Origin: Gentiana macrophylla
Lineage: Eukaryota; Streptophyta; Magnoliopsida; Gentianales; Gentianaceae
Assembly: GCA_026214975.1 (NCBI GenBank)
Contig: CM047810.1
Location: 94,690,316 to 94,754,315, forward strand
Length of the DNA: 64,000 bases
Direction: 5' to 3'
Shown here: positions 46,307-57,833 of the stretch, in pieces
How positions within the stretch are numbered: the first letter of the stretch is position 1
Layout: every line of letters begins with the position of its first letter
Notes under the pieces: model-generated
What the model was told of the DNA's origin: nothing
Database searches by the model: none
Seen by the model: only the letters and a program-made list of their open reading frames with translations
Program-made: the position numbers and the translations under genes

Positions 46307-47035
46307 AAGCTAAATCATCTAGTAAGGAAGAACACTTAGCAAATCAACAAGCATTAGATGATCACTCATCTGGAGCTAACAGACCAGCTAAGGAAACTCC
46401 CCTACCAACTGAGGTCACCACTGCACCACCTAATGCACCAGCTTACAAACCCCCAAAAAGGTTTGGATCCAGAATTGGTCTGGGCTACAATAGTCAAGAT
46501 GAGAAAGGAAAAAATGGACAACACAAATCTGAACTAAGGATCAAAACTGGACCTAAATTCAGAAAAGGACATACCATAGTTTCAACTACTCATCCTGCAC
46601 CAGTGAAGTCAAAAACCAGTGCAGTGAAACAGCTGAGTAAATCATCTTACCAGCCTATTAAGGGCAAAGGTATACAGAGAGGTAAGGGCAGACTTTACCC
46701 CTCAGAATATGATTGGAATGTTCCACCTCCAAAATACAAGAGAAAAGCATTTCATACAAGGCCAATGTATTTGGGAAAAGCTAGAAAAGACATGGTCCTG
46801 GATACAAAAGGCAATATGAAAACAGGTCATCTACTGTGGTTTGGAAAGTGAAACAGGATGCTAAGACACCAAAAGATAGAAATGTATCAAATTACTTTTA
46901 GTAAATCTATTAGAAACTATTCTGCCATGCCTTATACATATGAAGTTGATGACTTCAACCCTCCAAGAAGAAAATCTTTTGGATATACACTTTGGAGTAG
47001 GAGGCATGACTGCTAACAGTATGGACCCAAACAGT
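46307..47035 (+). pseudogene. SIRE-like gag-to-protease linker
   Basis: Basic, Pro/Lys/Thr-rich text continuing the polyprotein, with PPKRFGSRIGLGYNSQDEKG and the frame 46603-46851. It ends at GPKQ, just before the inserted element, and continues at 50647 with GAPKLAYLVL after that element. Confidence 0.7.
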
Positions 47036-47040
47036 GTTGG
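47036..47040. repeat. target duplication GTTGG (left) of the small gypsy derivative
   Basis: GTTGG before the element and again at 50642-50646 after it. Confidence 0.93.
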
Positions 47041-47806
47041 TGATGTGATTCCGGATGGAATCAAATCCGATGTTTCGCCCAGGAAGTAACTAGGGGGAAC
47101 AATGACGAGCTAAGGATCCTAGACCTAGTAATCCAACTAAATCGTAGGAAGAGAACGCCCAAAAATCGCTCACAGTGCTGGTAAATTCTTGAAGGGTTGA
47201 ACTTTCTACGACAAAGAAAATTCTCACTTGCAAGTGATGTTCAAGTCTCACGACTTGGTTGAGTAAAACTCAATAATCTGATTTTTCATATATCCATTGT
47301 GTCTCAAATGAAAAGCTAGTGTTTGCCTTATGTAGGCTTACAACCAAAAGAACTAGAAAGGAAAAAGTAATGTGGGAGAATTTCCCACATAGAAAATGCG
47401 CCCCATGTGAAGTAAATGGGCTTACCTAGTCTACTTAGGCCCAAATGACCTTTATTAGATAATAATCAAACAAAAGTTGAATAATCAAAGTAAAATAAGT
47501 CCAACACTTAACAATTTCGTCCATCCCTTTCTTGGCGTCCAGAACTTGGGATTTTGGCCCAATATGAAGCCAAACCACACAATAAAGCTCTAACCAGGCC
47601 CAACAGCACTAAGGAGGGTCACTATTGGTGCCTCAGTCTTCTCCACGGGCTCTCCGAACTCCAAATAAGTCTCTATCACCAAGTTGTTCATAGCATCTCT
47701 CAATCTCTTCCTTTGGAGCCTCGTTATTGGCCCATATCGAACTACCAGTTGATCCACGGGCTGCATAAGTGCCAATGGGTCGGGAATGTCATCATGGATC
47801 ACATCA
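47041..47806 (-). repeat. 3' LTR of small gypsy derivative (encodes a pol tail)
   Basis: Copy of 49875-50641 with scattered differences. Minus-strand frame 47802-47590 (70 residues) begins a few bases inside the LTR and reads GPITRLQRKRLRDAMNNLV, the kind of tail found at the C-terminus of plant gypsy polyproteins. It is open upstream through the purine tract as DSRTNPFQPGGNDVIHDD. Confidence 0.85.
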
Positions 47807-47819
47807 TTCCCTCCCGGTT
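47807..47819 (-). other. polypurine tract of small gypsy derivative
   Basis: The minus strand reads ACCGGGAGGGAA directly before the LTR start TGATGTGATCC. Confidence 0.75.
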
Positions 47820-47921
47820 GGAAAGGATTCGTCCTCGAATCAATAGGATGTCGTAAAATTCAGAAATACACACCAATCTCAAACAACCCGCAAAAATCGG
47901 CAATGGAATACCGGGATCAAA

Positions 47922-48974
47922 TTACATGCGTATATAGAGTTGCATATCAATGGCATGTCGAAATGACGATTCACGCTTCACCAATGGAATGTAAGAACAA
48001 TCTCTCGGCTTGATATGAATGTTGATAAAACGCTGCATGGCATCCATATAAGTGTAAGAATGCAATTTAGGGTACTCATCAATATGCACGATAAAAGAAT
48101 CAGTAAAAGTGTGCTCCGGCTTTCCACTAATATCAACGGTGTCAAGATCAGTCATATGCACTAGAGGTGCTGCATCGGGCACATCCAACAAATCGTTATT
48201 CTTCTCAAGTGTATGCTCATCATGTTCATGCAAATAAGATAAGATAGAGCTCGAACAAGGGGCTAATGAGAGAGAATCAGATGCCCCACTCTCATCCATG
48301 TTCTCAGCCACAAATATAGGAGTATGTTCACCAGCAATCTCCTCCACATGCTCATTACCCTCTGTAAGTGTTTCGTCCACGGTTGATTCTTCAAGTGACT
48401 CCACCAATTCTTCCTCAATGACATCACCCAAAGATTCTCCCACTGATTCAACCAATTCTTTTTCTTTTTCTGATGCAAGTTTCAAACGATTTTTTTCCTC
48501 CGTTACATGCCCCTCAAAGTTTTTAGTGAACCAAACCTTATCTTTGTGAGCCTCTTCAGGGGATAACTCAAGGAGCGTAATGTTTTTACCCTTATGGCGC
48601 AAGGTGTAGTTATTTGCATACCCATCATAAGTAACTCTTCTATCAAACTGCCAACGTCTTCCAAGTAATATATGGCTGATGTGCATGGGGACTACATCAC
48701 ATAAAACTTCACCATCGAGTTTACCAAGATTGAAGGAGATTAGGGCCTGTTTGGTAACTCGCATGTCACCAACATCATTCAGCCATTGCAACTTATATGG
48801 TTGAGGATGGGGTATAGTAGAAATGGATAATTTACTAATCACATACGTACTAACTAAGTTAGCACAACAATCAGGCTCAATAATCATAGAGCATAGCCTC
48901 TCATCAATCAAACAACGTGTACGAAAAAAATCGCTTTCAACATCACCTTGCACAATTTTATCTCTTTTTGTCAT
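47922..48974 (-). CDS. gypsy protease-like protein with acidic C-terminal region, 350 aa
   Basis: An uninterrupted minus-strand frame from ATG 48974. Residues about 16-125 match the retropepsin-like region of plant gypsy polyproteins: SMIIEPDCCANLVSTYVISK, HPQPYKLQWLNDVGDMRVTK, EVLCDVVPMHISHILLGR, then WQFDRRVTYDGYANNYTL. At the usual active-site D-G position it reads IIEPDCCAN, so the catalytic motif looks altered. Residues 150-300 are very acidic (Glu/Asp/Ser rich, low complexity). It lacks reverse transcriptase or integrase motifs. Whether it is translated is unknown. It may be a Gag-Pro remnant kept by chance or a small accessory protein. Confidence 0.7.
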   Translation of the reverse strand: MTKRDKIVQGDVESDFFRTRCLIDERLCSMIIEPDCCANLVSTYVISKLSISTIPHPQPYKLQWLNDVGDMRVTKQALISFNLGKLDGEVLCDVVPMHISHILLGRRWQFDRRVTYDGYANNYTLRHKGKNITLLELSPEEAHKDKVWFTKNFEGHVTEEKNRLKLASEKEKELVESVGESLGDVIEEELVESLEESTVDETLTEGNEHVEEIAGEHTPIFVAENMDESGASDSLSLAPCSSSILSYLHEHDEHTLEKNNDLLDVPDAAPLVHMTDLDTVDISGKPEHTFTDSFIVHIDEYPKLHSYTYMDAMQRFINIHIKPRDCSYIPLVKRESSFRHAIDMQLYIRM

Positions 48975-49874
48975 TGTCTCAAAAGAAAAAACCTCACAAA
49001 ATCATGTGTTTGCACTCCCCTCTTTCTAAGTCGTATAAATCACCCTTGTCAAACGAACCAGAAAAGCAAGCAAAAGTAAACAGCAATCAAAACCGACTCT
49101 CTAGAAGGACACTAGGTTTTCAGACCGAGAATAGGTTGAAAGGTATGTGGTCAGAAAACTATTGCCAATCTGGAAAAACTCAAAAGACGAAAGTTTCAGA
49201 GCCGAGAGTTTTCTAAAAGATGTCAAATTTTCAGATGTTTTTGGGTTATAGAAGTTGCTCAAACAATCGTTTTTTGGAAAGTGGTGCAATCTGTCAAAAA
49301 ATTTCAGATTGATAGCAGTGTCTTACGGTGCCAAATACGACCGAACTACAGAGAATTTGGAAACACTCAAAATATAAAAGTTGTAGATATGCGACTTTCC
49401 TATAAGTTCACCAATTTTCAGGTAATTTTGAGTCGTTTAACCCACTGAAAACGAATTCAAACGATGATTTACTGCTGCAGTTTTTTTGGACAGATTGTTT
49501 GGATTAATCGGTTTTGTTAGGCCAGATACGCGTTGAATTTGGATTGGGTGTAAAGACAAAAATTGTAGATTGAGATGTTTTTGAGATGTGGTAAAAATTT
49601 CAGTATTTTTGGAGGTTTTTTGGTTAGGTAACGGCCTGATACAAAAACGGGTCTGAGAAAAAACAAATAGGGTTCTGGGATGAAGGTTTGAAGATACAAG
49701 GGAATTTCCGGGTTGATGGATAAAGATTGTTTGTGTTCTTGGGGGGATGGGGGCTGGACGACTGAAAAAAAACAAGAACAACGATTTTTTTTTGTTGGAA
49801 TAATACAGAATAAAGGAAAACAAAAAAATAAAAGGGATATTTGCTCACCGAAATTGCTGAGCTCTGCTACCAAC
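48975..49874 (-). other. leader of small gypsy derivative
   Basis: Non-coding in my reading; frames at 49437-49873 overlap each other and are low complexity. It starts beside the right LTR with TTGGTAGCAGAGC on the minus strand (49873-49861), one mismatch from the initiator-Met primer site in its core. Confidence 0.6.
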
Positions 49875-50641
49875 TGATGTGATTCTGGATTGAATCAAAT
49901 CCGATGTTTCGCCCAGGAAGTAACTAAGGGGAACAATGACGAGCTAAGGATCCTAGACCTAGTAATCCAACTAAATCGTAGGAAGAGAACGCCCAACAAT
50001 TGCTCACAGTGCTGGTAAATTCTCGAAGGGTTGAACTTTCTATGATAAAGAAAATTCTCACTCGAAAGTGATGTTCAAGTCTCACAACTTGGTTGAGTAA
50101 AACTCAATAATCTGAATTTTCATATAATAATTGTGCCTCAAATGAAAAGCTAGTGTTTGCCTTATGTAGGCTTACAACCAAAAGAACTAGAAAGGAAAAA
50201 AGCAATGTGAGAGAATTTCCCACCTAGAAAATTCGCCCCATGTGAAGTAAATGGGCTTACCTAGTCTACTTAGGCCCAAATGACCTTTATTAGATAATAA
50301 TCAAACAAAAGCTAAATAATCAAAGTAAAACAAGTCCAACACTTAACAATTTCGTCCATCCCCTTCTTGGCGTCCAGAACTTGGGCTTTTGGCCCAATAT
50401 GAAGCCAAACCACGCAATAAAGCTCTAACTAGGCCCAACAGCACTAAGGAGGGTCACTATTGGCGCCTCAGTCTTCTCCACGGGCTCTCCGAACTCCGAA
50501 CAAGTCTCTATCACCAATTTGTTCATAGCATCTCTCAATCTCTTCCTTTGGAGCCTCGTTATTGGCCCTTCTCGAATGACCAGATGATCCACGGGCTGCA
50601 TAGGTGCCAAGGGGTCGGGAATGTCATCATGGATCACATCA
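49875..50641 (-). repeat. 5' LTR of small gypsy derivative
   Basis: Ends TGATGTGAT and ATCACATCA. Also carries the 70-residue tail frame (50637-50425) open over its whole length, as in the other copy. Confidence 0.92.
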
Positions 50642-50646
50642 GTTGG

Positions 50647-51040
50647 GCACCTAAACTTGCTTATTTAGTTTTGTAGGATGTCTGGTACGTAGACAGTGGA
50701 TGTTCCAGACATATGATAGGCAATAAGGGATGGCTGATTGAATTCAAAGTTTTTAATGGATCCAAAGTTACCTTTGATGGCAAAGAAAACCCCAGCAAGA
50801 TTAAGGGGGAAGGCACCATGAAAGGGAACAATCTGAAGATTCAGAATGTGGCATATGTCCAGGGATTGAATTTCAATCTTCTAAGAATTATTCAATTCTG
50901 TGTCAAAGGCTACAATGTGCACTTCAACAAAGAAGGATGCAAAGTGATTCACAATCAAACCAGCATAGTTGTACTTGCAGGAAAAAGAGAAGACAACATA
51001 TATGTGGTAGACTGGAAGACAACAAAGTAGAAAAATGTTT
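50647..51040 (+). pseudogene. SIRE-like copia protease and gag-pre-integrase start
   Basis: Begins GAPKLAYLVL, then WYVDSGCSRHMIGNK with the copia protease triad DSG at about 50691-50699. Then VTFDGKENPSKIKGEG and LKIQNVAYVQGLNFNLL, ending at a stop at 51030. The adjoining integrase frame overlaps it. A frame change near 50690-50713 breaks it from the previous part. Confidence 0.85.
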
Positions 51041-52145
51041 GCTTGTCAAGAACAAACAATCACCTTGCTGGATTTGGCACAGAAGGCTAACTCGTCTAAA
51101 TTTCAAGACAATCAACAAGCTAGCAAAGAACAAACTTGTGGAAGGCCTACCTAAGATCACATTCAAGAAAGAAAGTCTATGTAATGCATGCCAGAAGGGG
51201 AAACAAATCAAAAGCTCATTCAAGTCAAAGCCACATCAATCAACTACAAGAATCCTACAACTTCTACATATGGATCTTTTTGGACCAGTCACACCAGTGA
51301 GTGTAAGTGGAAAAAAGTACACTCTAGTGGTGGTTGATGACTTTTCAAAATTCACTTGGACCATCTTCATGAACAAGAAAAGAGAAACACTCAAGAAGCT
51401 ACCTGACCTTTTGAGAATGATTCAGAATGAAAAGGAATTGAAGCTTATCATGTTAAGATCAGATAGAGGCACAGAATTCCTAAATGAAGTGATCATAACC
51501 TACTGTGAAGAAAATGGTGTACTACATCAACTTTCAGCAGCAGGAACACCACAACAAAATGGAGTTGCAGAAAGAAGAAACAGAACTCTAAAATAAGCTG
51601 CCAGATCTTTGATAGCTGAAGCAGGTCTACCAAAAAGGTTTTGAGCTGAAGCATCAAACACAACTTGCTATACACAAAACAGATCAATCATCAACAAATA
51701 TCATGGCAAATCACCTTATGAAGTTTGGAATGGAAGAAAGCCTAACATTTCTCACTTACACATGTTTGGAGCCAAATGTTTTGTCTTAAACAGGAATCAG
51801 CTACATACTTTTGATGAAAAGGCTGATGAAGCAATCTTCATGGGATATTCAGACACAAACAAAGCTTTTAGAGTACTGAACAAGAGGACCTTGGTGATTG
51901 AAGAATTAATACATGTTGTATTTGATGAACTTAACACCAGCTGTGAAGACCTACTCAATCTAGAAGAAACAGTGACAGCAAAACAAGACTCTAGACCAGC
52001 TTATGTGGAAGCAGAACCACCAAATTCACTAGTAGAAGATGCAGTTGATGATCAAGAAGATGAAGCACCAGTAAATACACCAGTAGAAGAAGCTTCACCA
52101 ACACAGTTAGCACCTAACATCCTGGCTCAAAGACCATCCAGCTGA
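51041..52145 (+). pseudogene. SIRE-like copia integrase remnant
   Basis: Frame 50937-51596 contains the gag-pre-integrase/zinc region (WHRRLTRLNFKTINKL, then CNACQKGKQ) and the rve core: HMDLFGPVTPVSVSGKKYTL with first Asp, LRSDRGTEFLN with second Asp, and GTPQQNGVAERRNRTL with the Glu. TAA at about 51594 and TGA at about 51641 (replacing Trp) interrupt it, and 51762-52145 continues with FGAKCFVLNRNQLHTF and IFMGYSDTNKAF, then an acidic linker. The Tat LTR begins at 52205, so reverse transcriptase does not follow here. Confidence 0.9.
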
Positions 52146-52204
52146 GCAAGTCATTGGAGATGTACACACAGGTTTAAGAACTAGAAGACAACTGGAAAGC
52201 ATGT

Positions 52205-52819
52205 TGATACACCACATCCGGACAGCCGGCCGGACCACAATCAGGCCCATCTCAACGGTCACCTCTCAGCCTCTGACCTCCATCGCCACCAGCCCGACTG
52301 GTAGTAAGCCGGCATGGTCATCGAGTCCGCACGATCATAATAGCGCTCCGGATGGGGGCCGAGCATGTGCATCCCAGCCCACTACATCGATCTATTGGAT
52401 CATACACTCAACGCATAGGTGTGCACGCTCTATACCAGGCATTAGCAGGGACAAGACTACGCGAGCAAGAAGAGAACAGAGCGACCAGCGAGCCCATTTA
52501 TCCGCTCGAAGTCGTTGCTTAACTTTTTAATTATATTTAATTATGTCTTGTAACAATTAGCCTAACCGCCATTAGAGATTCGCCTATAAATAAATGGATC
52601 ATGCAACCCACAAAAGGGACCCAAAAATTAATACAGCCAGATATACTCTGCCAATTTGTCGACCTCGTCCCCCTTTCCTTATTGCATTGAGCTCGCCGGC
52701 GGAGCACCGCCCTGTGTCCATCACAACCACCACCTTTTCTTTCCAAATATCATCTCTTTCAGCTAGATATCCACCATATAAACACCTAATCAATCACCGT
52801 GATATTTCCAGCAATATCA
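52205..52819 (+). repeat. 5' LTR of Tat-lineage element
   Basis: 615 bp, TGATACACCAC..GCAATATCA, inverted ends TGATA/TATCA. TATA-like CCTATAAATAAATGG near 52584; GCCAATTTGTCGACC and TTGAGCTCGCCGG downstream, shared with the LTR at 19434. Confidence 0.85.
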
Positions 52820-52821
52820 GT

Positions 52822-52839
52822 TGGCTCCGTTACCGGGAA
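52822..52839 (+). other. primer binding site, tRNA-Asp-like (Tat element)
   Basis: TGGCTCCGTTACCGGGAA, two bases after the LTR. It matches the tRNA-Asp complement TGGCGCCGTTGCCGGGGA with three mismatches. Confidence 0.8.
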
Positions 52840-53224
52840 AGTTACCAAAATCATATTTACATCATCTCCGGCGACTCACGCCGCCATCTTCAGGTCTCAA
52901 AATCGATAAAAGCTTCGATTTTCTGGGTTGTATAGCCTGAAGATCATAGCTTTCATCGTTATCGCAGCATCACGCATAAAAAGGCTTCTGATTTTACAAG
53001 TCACAACCTCTTTTTTGGACAAACTCATCAGATAAGGAAGAGCTTCACTGTTGGTATCTTTGTAAACTTAGAGTGGGATCATCATCACCTTTAGGTTAGC
53101 GCAAGTATGTCTCCAGGTCCAATTTCATAAAACAATAGTGCACCTACTAGTCAATTTGGAAATAAATCAGTTTTGCTTTTCGTCGGATTCTGGGTAAGAC
53201 AACTTTTGTTCACATCTAGCTTGC

Positions 53225-53834
53225 CTAGAAAGCGTATACTGCAAGTTTCCTTTCAAATAAAATGGCTGGAGGGAAAGTAATAGAGCCTGAGACACCGAAC
53301 AGAGGGACCAATCAGGACCCTCCATGTGGCACCATGTCATATCAGAGTGGACGCAGTAGAGGCTCATGCACCGCTGGGGAAATGGCGGGCACAACAATGA
53401 CCCTGACATGCGGAGCGTGTTAAACGAAAAATCAAAAACTTGTGAGATGGAGGATGCGGCCATCGGGAAGGACCGCAGCAAACGTGTCGAGGGTACACCT
53501 CAGCAAAACATGGAACAAAAAGTGAATCCGACTCCAGAGGCGAGCCCTTAAGCTCAAGCCTTAAAATCCCATATGGAATATGTATAAGACATGCGGGTCT
53601 ACAACCAGCATCTCATAGCTGAGGGGCTTCCTCCCCAACCATTTAGTTAATTCTCTCCGCCTATGCAAGCTCCGACCGAGGTACAGCCAACTCAGAATCC
53701 GCCCAGGGCTAATCGGGCTCATCGTTCAGAGGCGGGACAGAGTAGCCATGCGACCTCGGCCCTGAAAGAGGTAGAAGATCGGCACTCCAGCGCCTCGGGC
53801 CCGAGGATAACGTCCGCGGTGCAGCCCCTACATG
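53225..53834 (+). pseudogene. Tat Gag N-terminal part, frameshifted
   Basis: A plausible start is the ATG near 53262 (MAGGKVIEPETPNRGTNQ). Frames 53366-53551 and 53663-53845 continue in a Pro/Gln/Arg-rich style. It stops at the solo LTR insertion. No recognised domain in this part. Confidence 0.5.
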
Positions 53835-53839
53835 TGATC
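53835..53839. repeat. target duplication TGATC (left) of solo copia LTR
   Basis: TGATC on both sides of the LTR (right copy 55830-55834). Confidence 0.93.
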
Positions 53840-55829
53840 TGTTAGGAAATCTACGCGGGAACGCAGCGAAATTCAAAAAATTTATTTCCGATCGACCCAA
53901 GATCGACTTCGTTTAAGCAATAAACAAATAAGCTAGTAGACGGTGGTTACCTTGGTTGATCTAAAAGATCGATGCTTTGACCGTCTAAGGAGAGTAGTTC
54001 TGCATAGAGCCGCCCAAGTGTTCGGCCTCTACCACTAGTCCACACGAACAGCCCGCCGGAATCCTATCATGGATTGCTATTGAAAAACTCCGGTTGCTAG
54101 ACCGGCCCTTTTCCCCTCTCTCCAACTCTCTATAGGATGCTCTCTATTTTTTACACAAGAACTATTAGCTCTTGGAATTATGATGTACAAAAGAGCTTGA
54201 CACCCACCTCCTATTTATAATGGATGTGGCGCCCGAGATAGAGTAGAAAGGAAGAAAACATTTTCCCAATAAAATAAGGAAAATATAATAGATTGTTTTA
54301 TCTCATTTATTATAATATCTTATTGTAAATAAATCTAGGATATTGTAAATATCTTATATTGAATATTTCCAAGATATTGTCAATATCTTATATTGATAAT
54401 ATTTATCTTATTACCATAAATCAATTTACACATGTGTATACACAAATATATAACACATATAAATCTATTAATATCCAAATATTCAAACATGTCAACTTGG
54501 CATTCACGTGTGACATGCACACAAATTTCAGCCGCATATATTTTAGATACATACATATATATCAATATCTTATATTAATATTTGGTAATACTATTAATTA
54601 AATTGCATAATCCAAGTGTATCTTATACACAATAATATATGCGCCCCCTTTAGCCATTAATTGGCTTCCGAAATATTTTTTAATTAATATAATTAATATC
54701 TTGTATTTTATTTATTTATAATAAATAAATACCACCATATTAATTTACCACTATAACATTTATAGTACGAGATAAATTCTTTCCATATTTAGTTATCAAC
54801 TATAACCACATTTTAATCCGGCTAGATGTTCTTATGTGTGTGACCCGATAGGCTTCCGATTATGTTGGCCGTAGACACAAAGTGCAAATTACTTAAAATG
54901 CCCTTCATGCCTAACGATCACCACCGGATATAGCGTCTAGCAACACACCGTGACCCCCAATCATCGGAAGAGTCAAACGCAATGACTACTACCTTTCATG
55001 TAAAAACGATTACCGTGTAACTTACAATCCTATCATTTGTAATAATATCCATACGGTCGTACGTCGAGTGTCAAACATTAACGACCGTATCTTATCATCT
55101 GGATATCATGCTCTCTCGAAGTAACTCGTTTACTCCCACTTTGCAAAGATTCATGAGAGTAAGACATTCCTTATAAGAAGGCCATTTCGGATATTCGATC
55201 CCAATCATAGGATACGTGATTCCCAGACGACCAATCATGTATACTCCGCATGCTTCAATATCATACCCAATCACTACCTCATGATCGCCCCGTGGCTAGG
55301 GGAAACCTCAATAGTGTCAAAGCATGACAATCCACACCGTGATGCCATGAAGACTCCGGTCCAAAGTATAATTACACAACCGCCACATAGTGTGACACTT
55401 AACCGTGTAAGTGGGTCAGTTTAACGTACGCATTCTCTAATACACGTCCACGTACAGTCCAAGTGTCTCTACACTTCGATAGACAAGATATATCACTGCC
55501 CTTAAAGACAGAAGACATCTAATATGTGCTAGTCTGTTTATACTATCAATGCCCTGCTTAATAGTACATCAGCCTAGAGACATTTAAGTATCAAACTTAT
55601 TAAAGTGATTAAAGGTCTCATCAACCACAATCGCTATCATGGTTTCTCTATCACAGTTTAATAATAAGGACGTTATCATATAACAATTCATAATTGGTTC
55701 TTTAAAAGAACAAATATATGACAACAGAAAAGCTATTTAATATATGCACAAACATAAAGAAATAGTAGAAATGATCCGACCCGGTCGGATCCGGTTCAAC
55801 CTGATTGGGTTTAGGACACTATTTCAACA
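53840..55829 (-). repeat. solo LTR of a copia element, minus strand, 1990 bp
   Basis: On the minus strand it starts TGTTGAAATAGTGTCCTAAA and ends GTAGATTTCCTAACA. It has TATAAATAGGAGGTGGG on that strand (about 54222-54206) with a leader rich in GGAGAGAGGGG. No internal region or second copy is present and TGATC flanks it, so the element recombined down to one LTR. It lies in the Tat gag. Confidence 0.92.
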
Positions 55830-55834
55830 TGATC

Positions 55835-56920
55835 ATCCAAAGCGCCCGGAGGAGACCCGTCAGGTACGACCTTAGACGAAGATATGTGACGACTCAGACT
55901 ATGTTGAGAGTACCGTAAGACCGGCTCTCCCCCTCAGGTAGTGGATGAGCTTAAATTGATGAAAAAACAGATTGCAGATCTAGAAAAAGGAAAGACATTT
56001 CATCAGGAGACACCCACTTGGGGAACGTGTGTGCTTCACGAGTGCATCTTGAAGGCGGCCCCAAGGAAGGAATACATTAGCCAACGGCAACAAATTACAA
56101 CGGAACTACTGATCCCCTCGATTGGTTGTCGGCCTTCCAGAGAAAGTTTAGGCTAGCCACATCCAATGAGGAGGCATGGTGCATAGCCTTCGTAGGAGCT
56201 ATGCAGGACAGGGCAGCCGTCTGGATCCGTAGTCTACCCCTCAGGTCAATCACGCCATGGAATGACCTAGTGAACAAGTTTACAACTGAGTTCATATCCG
56301 TAGGTCAGCCAAAAAAAACACACACCGACTTGCTTGAGAGTCGTCAAGGTGAAAATGAAACTACTCACAGTTATTTTGATCGATTCTCCAGAATCTACGA
56401 GCAGACTAGAGGGTTAGCTGAGAATGTGGTAATGACTAGCTTTGAAGCGGGGCTAGGAAAGGGTTACCTTAAATGCCATTTTGCTCACAATGCACCAAAA
56501 AACCTGCAAGACATGCTGGTTCAAGTATGAAAATATGTTGCGACTGAAGCGCTGTCAGCAGCGTCTACGTATCGACAGGACAAACAGAGGGCTAAGCATA
56601 GTCTGCCAAGAAAAAAGCCGCAGCAACAGAGATCGCAACCTCAGAAAGCCTGAAAAGTTTACAAATGACAACTTTACTCCTCTAACCATCTCCTACACAC
56701 GATTGCTTGCGGAGGTAAGGGACGAGCTTCCCGACCCTGATCCGATGAGGCCCGATAAGCGTCGTGACACGTTGAAATACTGTCGATATCACAGAGATAA
56801 TGGCCACACCACGGAGGAATGTGGACAGTTAAAGATTGAGATTGAGAAGCTGATACATCGGGAAAGGCTTGACCATTATAGAAAGGATGGAGGAGGAGTT
56901 AATAAAGATTCAAGCCCGTT
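55835..56920 (+). pseudogene. Tat Gag core and zinc finger, frameshifted
   Basis: Frame 55941-56156 gives a coiled-coil entry (MDELKLMKKQIADLEKG). Frame 56126-56530 gives the gag domain (FVGAMQDRAAVWIRSLPLRS, ITPWNDLVNKFTTEF, SYFDRFSRIYEQT). Frame 56481-56933 includes RPDKRRDTLKYCRYHRDNGH, then TTEECGQLKIEIEKLI, i.e. CRYHRDNGHTTEEC, the Tat-style finger. Three frame changes separate them. The outer copia starts at 56926, and protease resumes at about 63100. Confidence 0.88.
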
Positions 56921-56925
56921 AGTAC
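56921..56925. repeat. target duplication AGTAC (left) of minus-strand copia composite
   Basis: AGTAC again at 62997-63001. Confidence 0.93.
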
Positions 56926-57531
56926 TGTTATAAACACAGAAGAAAAGCTTTCAGTTTAAGAAAGATCAAAATCACAGATAGCAATGCAAACGTAAAGAAT
57001 GGCGGAATTGATGAAACACAGAAACAAAAAGAACATAGTGATTTAACGCGGTTTCCGGCGTTGTGCCGACTACTCCACGGACAAAAAAAGAGATATTTTA
57101 TTATGAATAGAATTATAAGGTTTTCACAAGTGTGTGAACAACACTCTTGAAAAAACACACATTGCATTGATTAGAACATTGGTATTTATAGGCACAAATC
57201 CCAAACCCTAACCGCCAAAGTTCATTGTTGGAATTCTCATAAATACCCCAGATGTGGACTCCAACTCCAGCTATTATCCACCAGACGAAACTCAACTTCA
57301 AACTAACTTTCCAGACTTGTAATCAACTGCCCAGATGTTGAACTCAGCTATACTCAGCAAAACTCAGCAGGCCAAAACTGACTGCTGACTTCAGAAGAAA
57401 TTCAGTTGCACTTCTTGAAACTGACTTTCACAGAACTGAATATACTTAACTGAACTGACCATCATTCTCAGTCTCAGATTAGTTCCACCAGATTATTTAT
57501 TAGTTTAGAGGTCAAGTCACCAAAACTGACA
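56926..57531 (-). repeat. 3' LTR of outer copia element (606 bp)
   Basis: On the minus strand TGTCAGTTTTGGTGACTTG..GTGTTTATAACA, preceded by the purine tract AATGTGGAGATT (57543-57532). About 450 bp of it is repeated at 62540-62996. Confidence 0.88.
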
Positions 57532-57674
57532 AATCTCCACATTGACTTGAACTCTCATTCAACGTCACAAGACTGCACAATCAGATGTACCTGTGCCACA
57601 TGCATTCGTCAATGCCAGGATGTACAGTACCAGACTTTTCCTTATAATCCACTCAGTTGATCTGCCCTCAACTG

Positions 57675-57833
57675 AGTATCCAGATTTTAGTTTATAAGCT
57701 TTGAATATTCGGCAAGTCCAGACACAACTGAAACTTGCTCTGCTGAACTGGTTTAGTGAACATATCAGCAGGATTATCCTTGGTGCTGATCTTCTTCACT
57801 ACAACCCTCTTCTCATTTCTTAGAAAATGATAC
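57675..57833 (-). pseudogene. copia RNase H C-terminus (outer element)
   Basis: The minus frame reads EKRVVVKKISTKDNPADMFT, then KPVQQSKFQLCLDLPN, ending in TAA: the standard end of copia pol. It begins exactly where the inner LTR ends, so the inner element inserted inside the RNase H. About 145 bp of spacer and the purine tract follow. Confidence 0.88.

Larger units (their letters stand above)
47041..50641 (-). mobile_element. 3.6-kb non-autonomous Ty3/gypsy derivative with a protease-like frame
   Basis: Bounded by LTRs of 766 and 767 bp whose ends are a 9-bp perfect inverted repeat (TGATGTGAT..ATCACATCA) and by target duplication GTTGG. Direction is minus: the primer-like site lies next to the right LTR and the purine tract (ACCGGGAGGGAA) next to the left LTR. 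The internal 2.07 kb holds one open frame (350 residues) with a gypsy protease-like region and an acidic tail. Reverse transcriptase, RNase H and integrase are missing. It sits in the protease region of the SIRE-like element, so it is younger. Confidence 0.88.
43493..52204 (+). mobile_element. SIRE-like Ty1/copia element (5' LTR, gag, protease, integrase); interrupted twice
   Basis: Integrase comes before any reverse transcriptase and the primer is initiator Met, so this is copia. The long charged gag with a coiled coil after the zinc knuckle and an LTR ending GGGACCAACA fit the SIRE/Maximus group. The protease region is split by an element at 47041-50641 and the pol after integrase is cut by a Tat element at 52205. 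Reverse transcriptase and 3' LTR would lie right of the window. Left flank CAAAT (43488-43492). Confidence 0.88.

Noticed and set aside
49437..49873. Minus-strand frames of 118-128 codons in the leader of the small gypsy derivative
   Set aside because: Three overlapping frames are open at once over a Phe/Ser/Pro-biased stretch; it looks like low-complexity leader, not a protein.
52201..52530. 109-codon plus frame as a protein-coding gene
   Set aside because: It lies wholly in the Tat 5' LTR (52205-52819), upstream of the TATA box and primer site.
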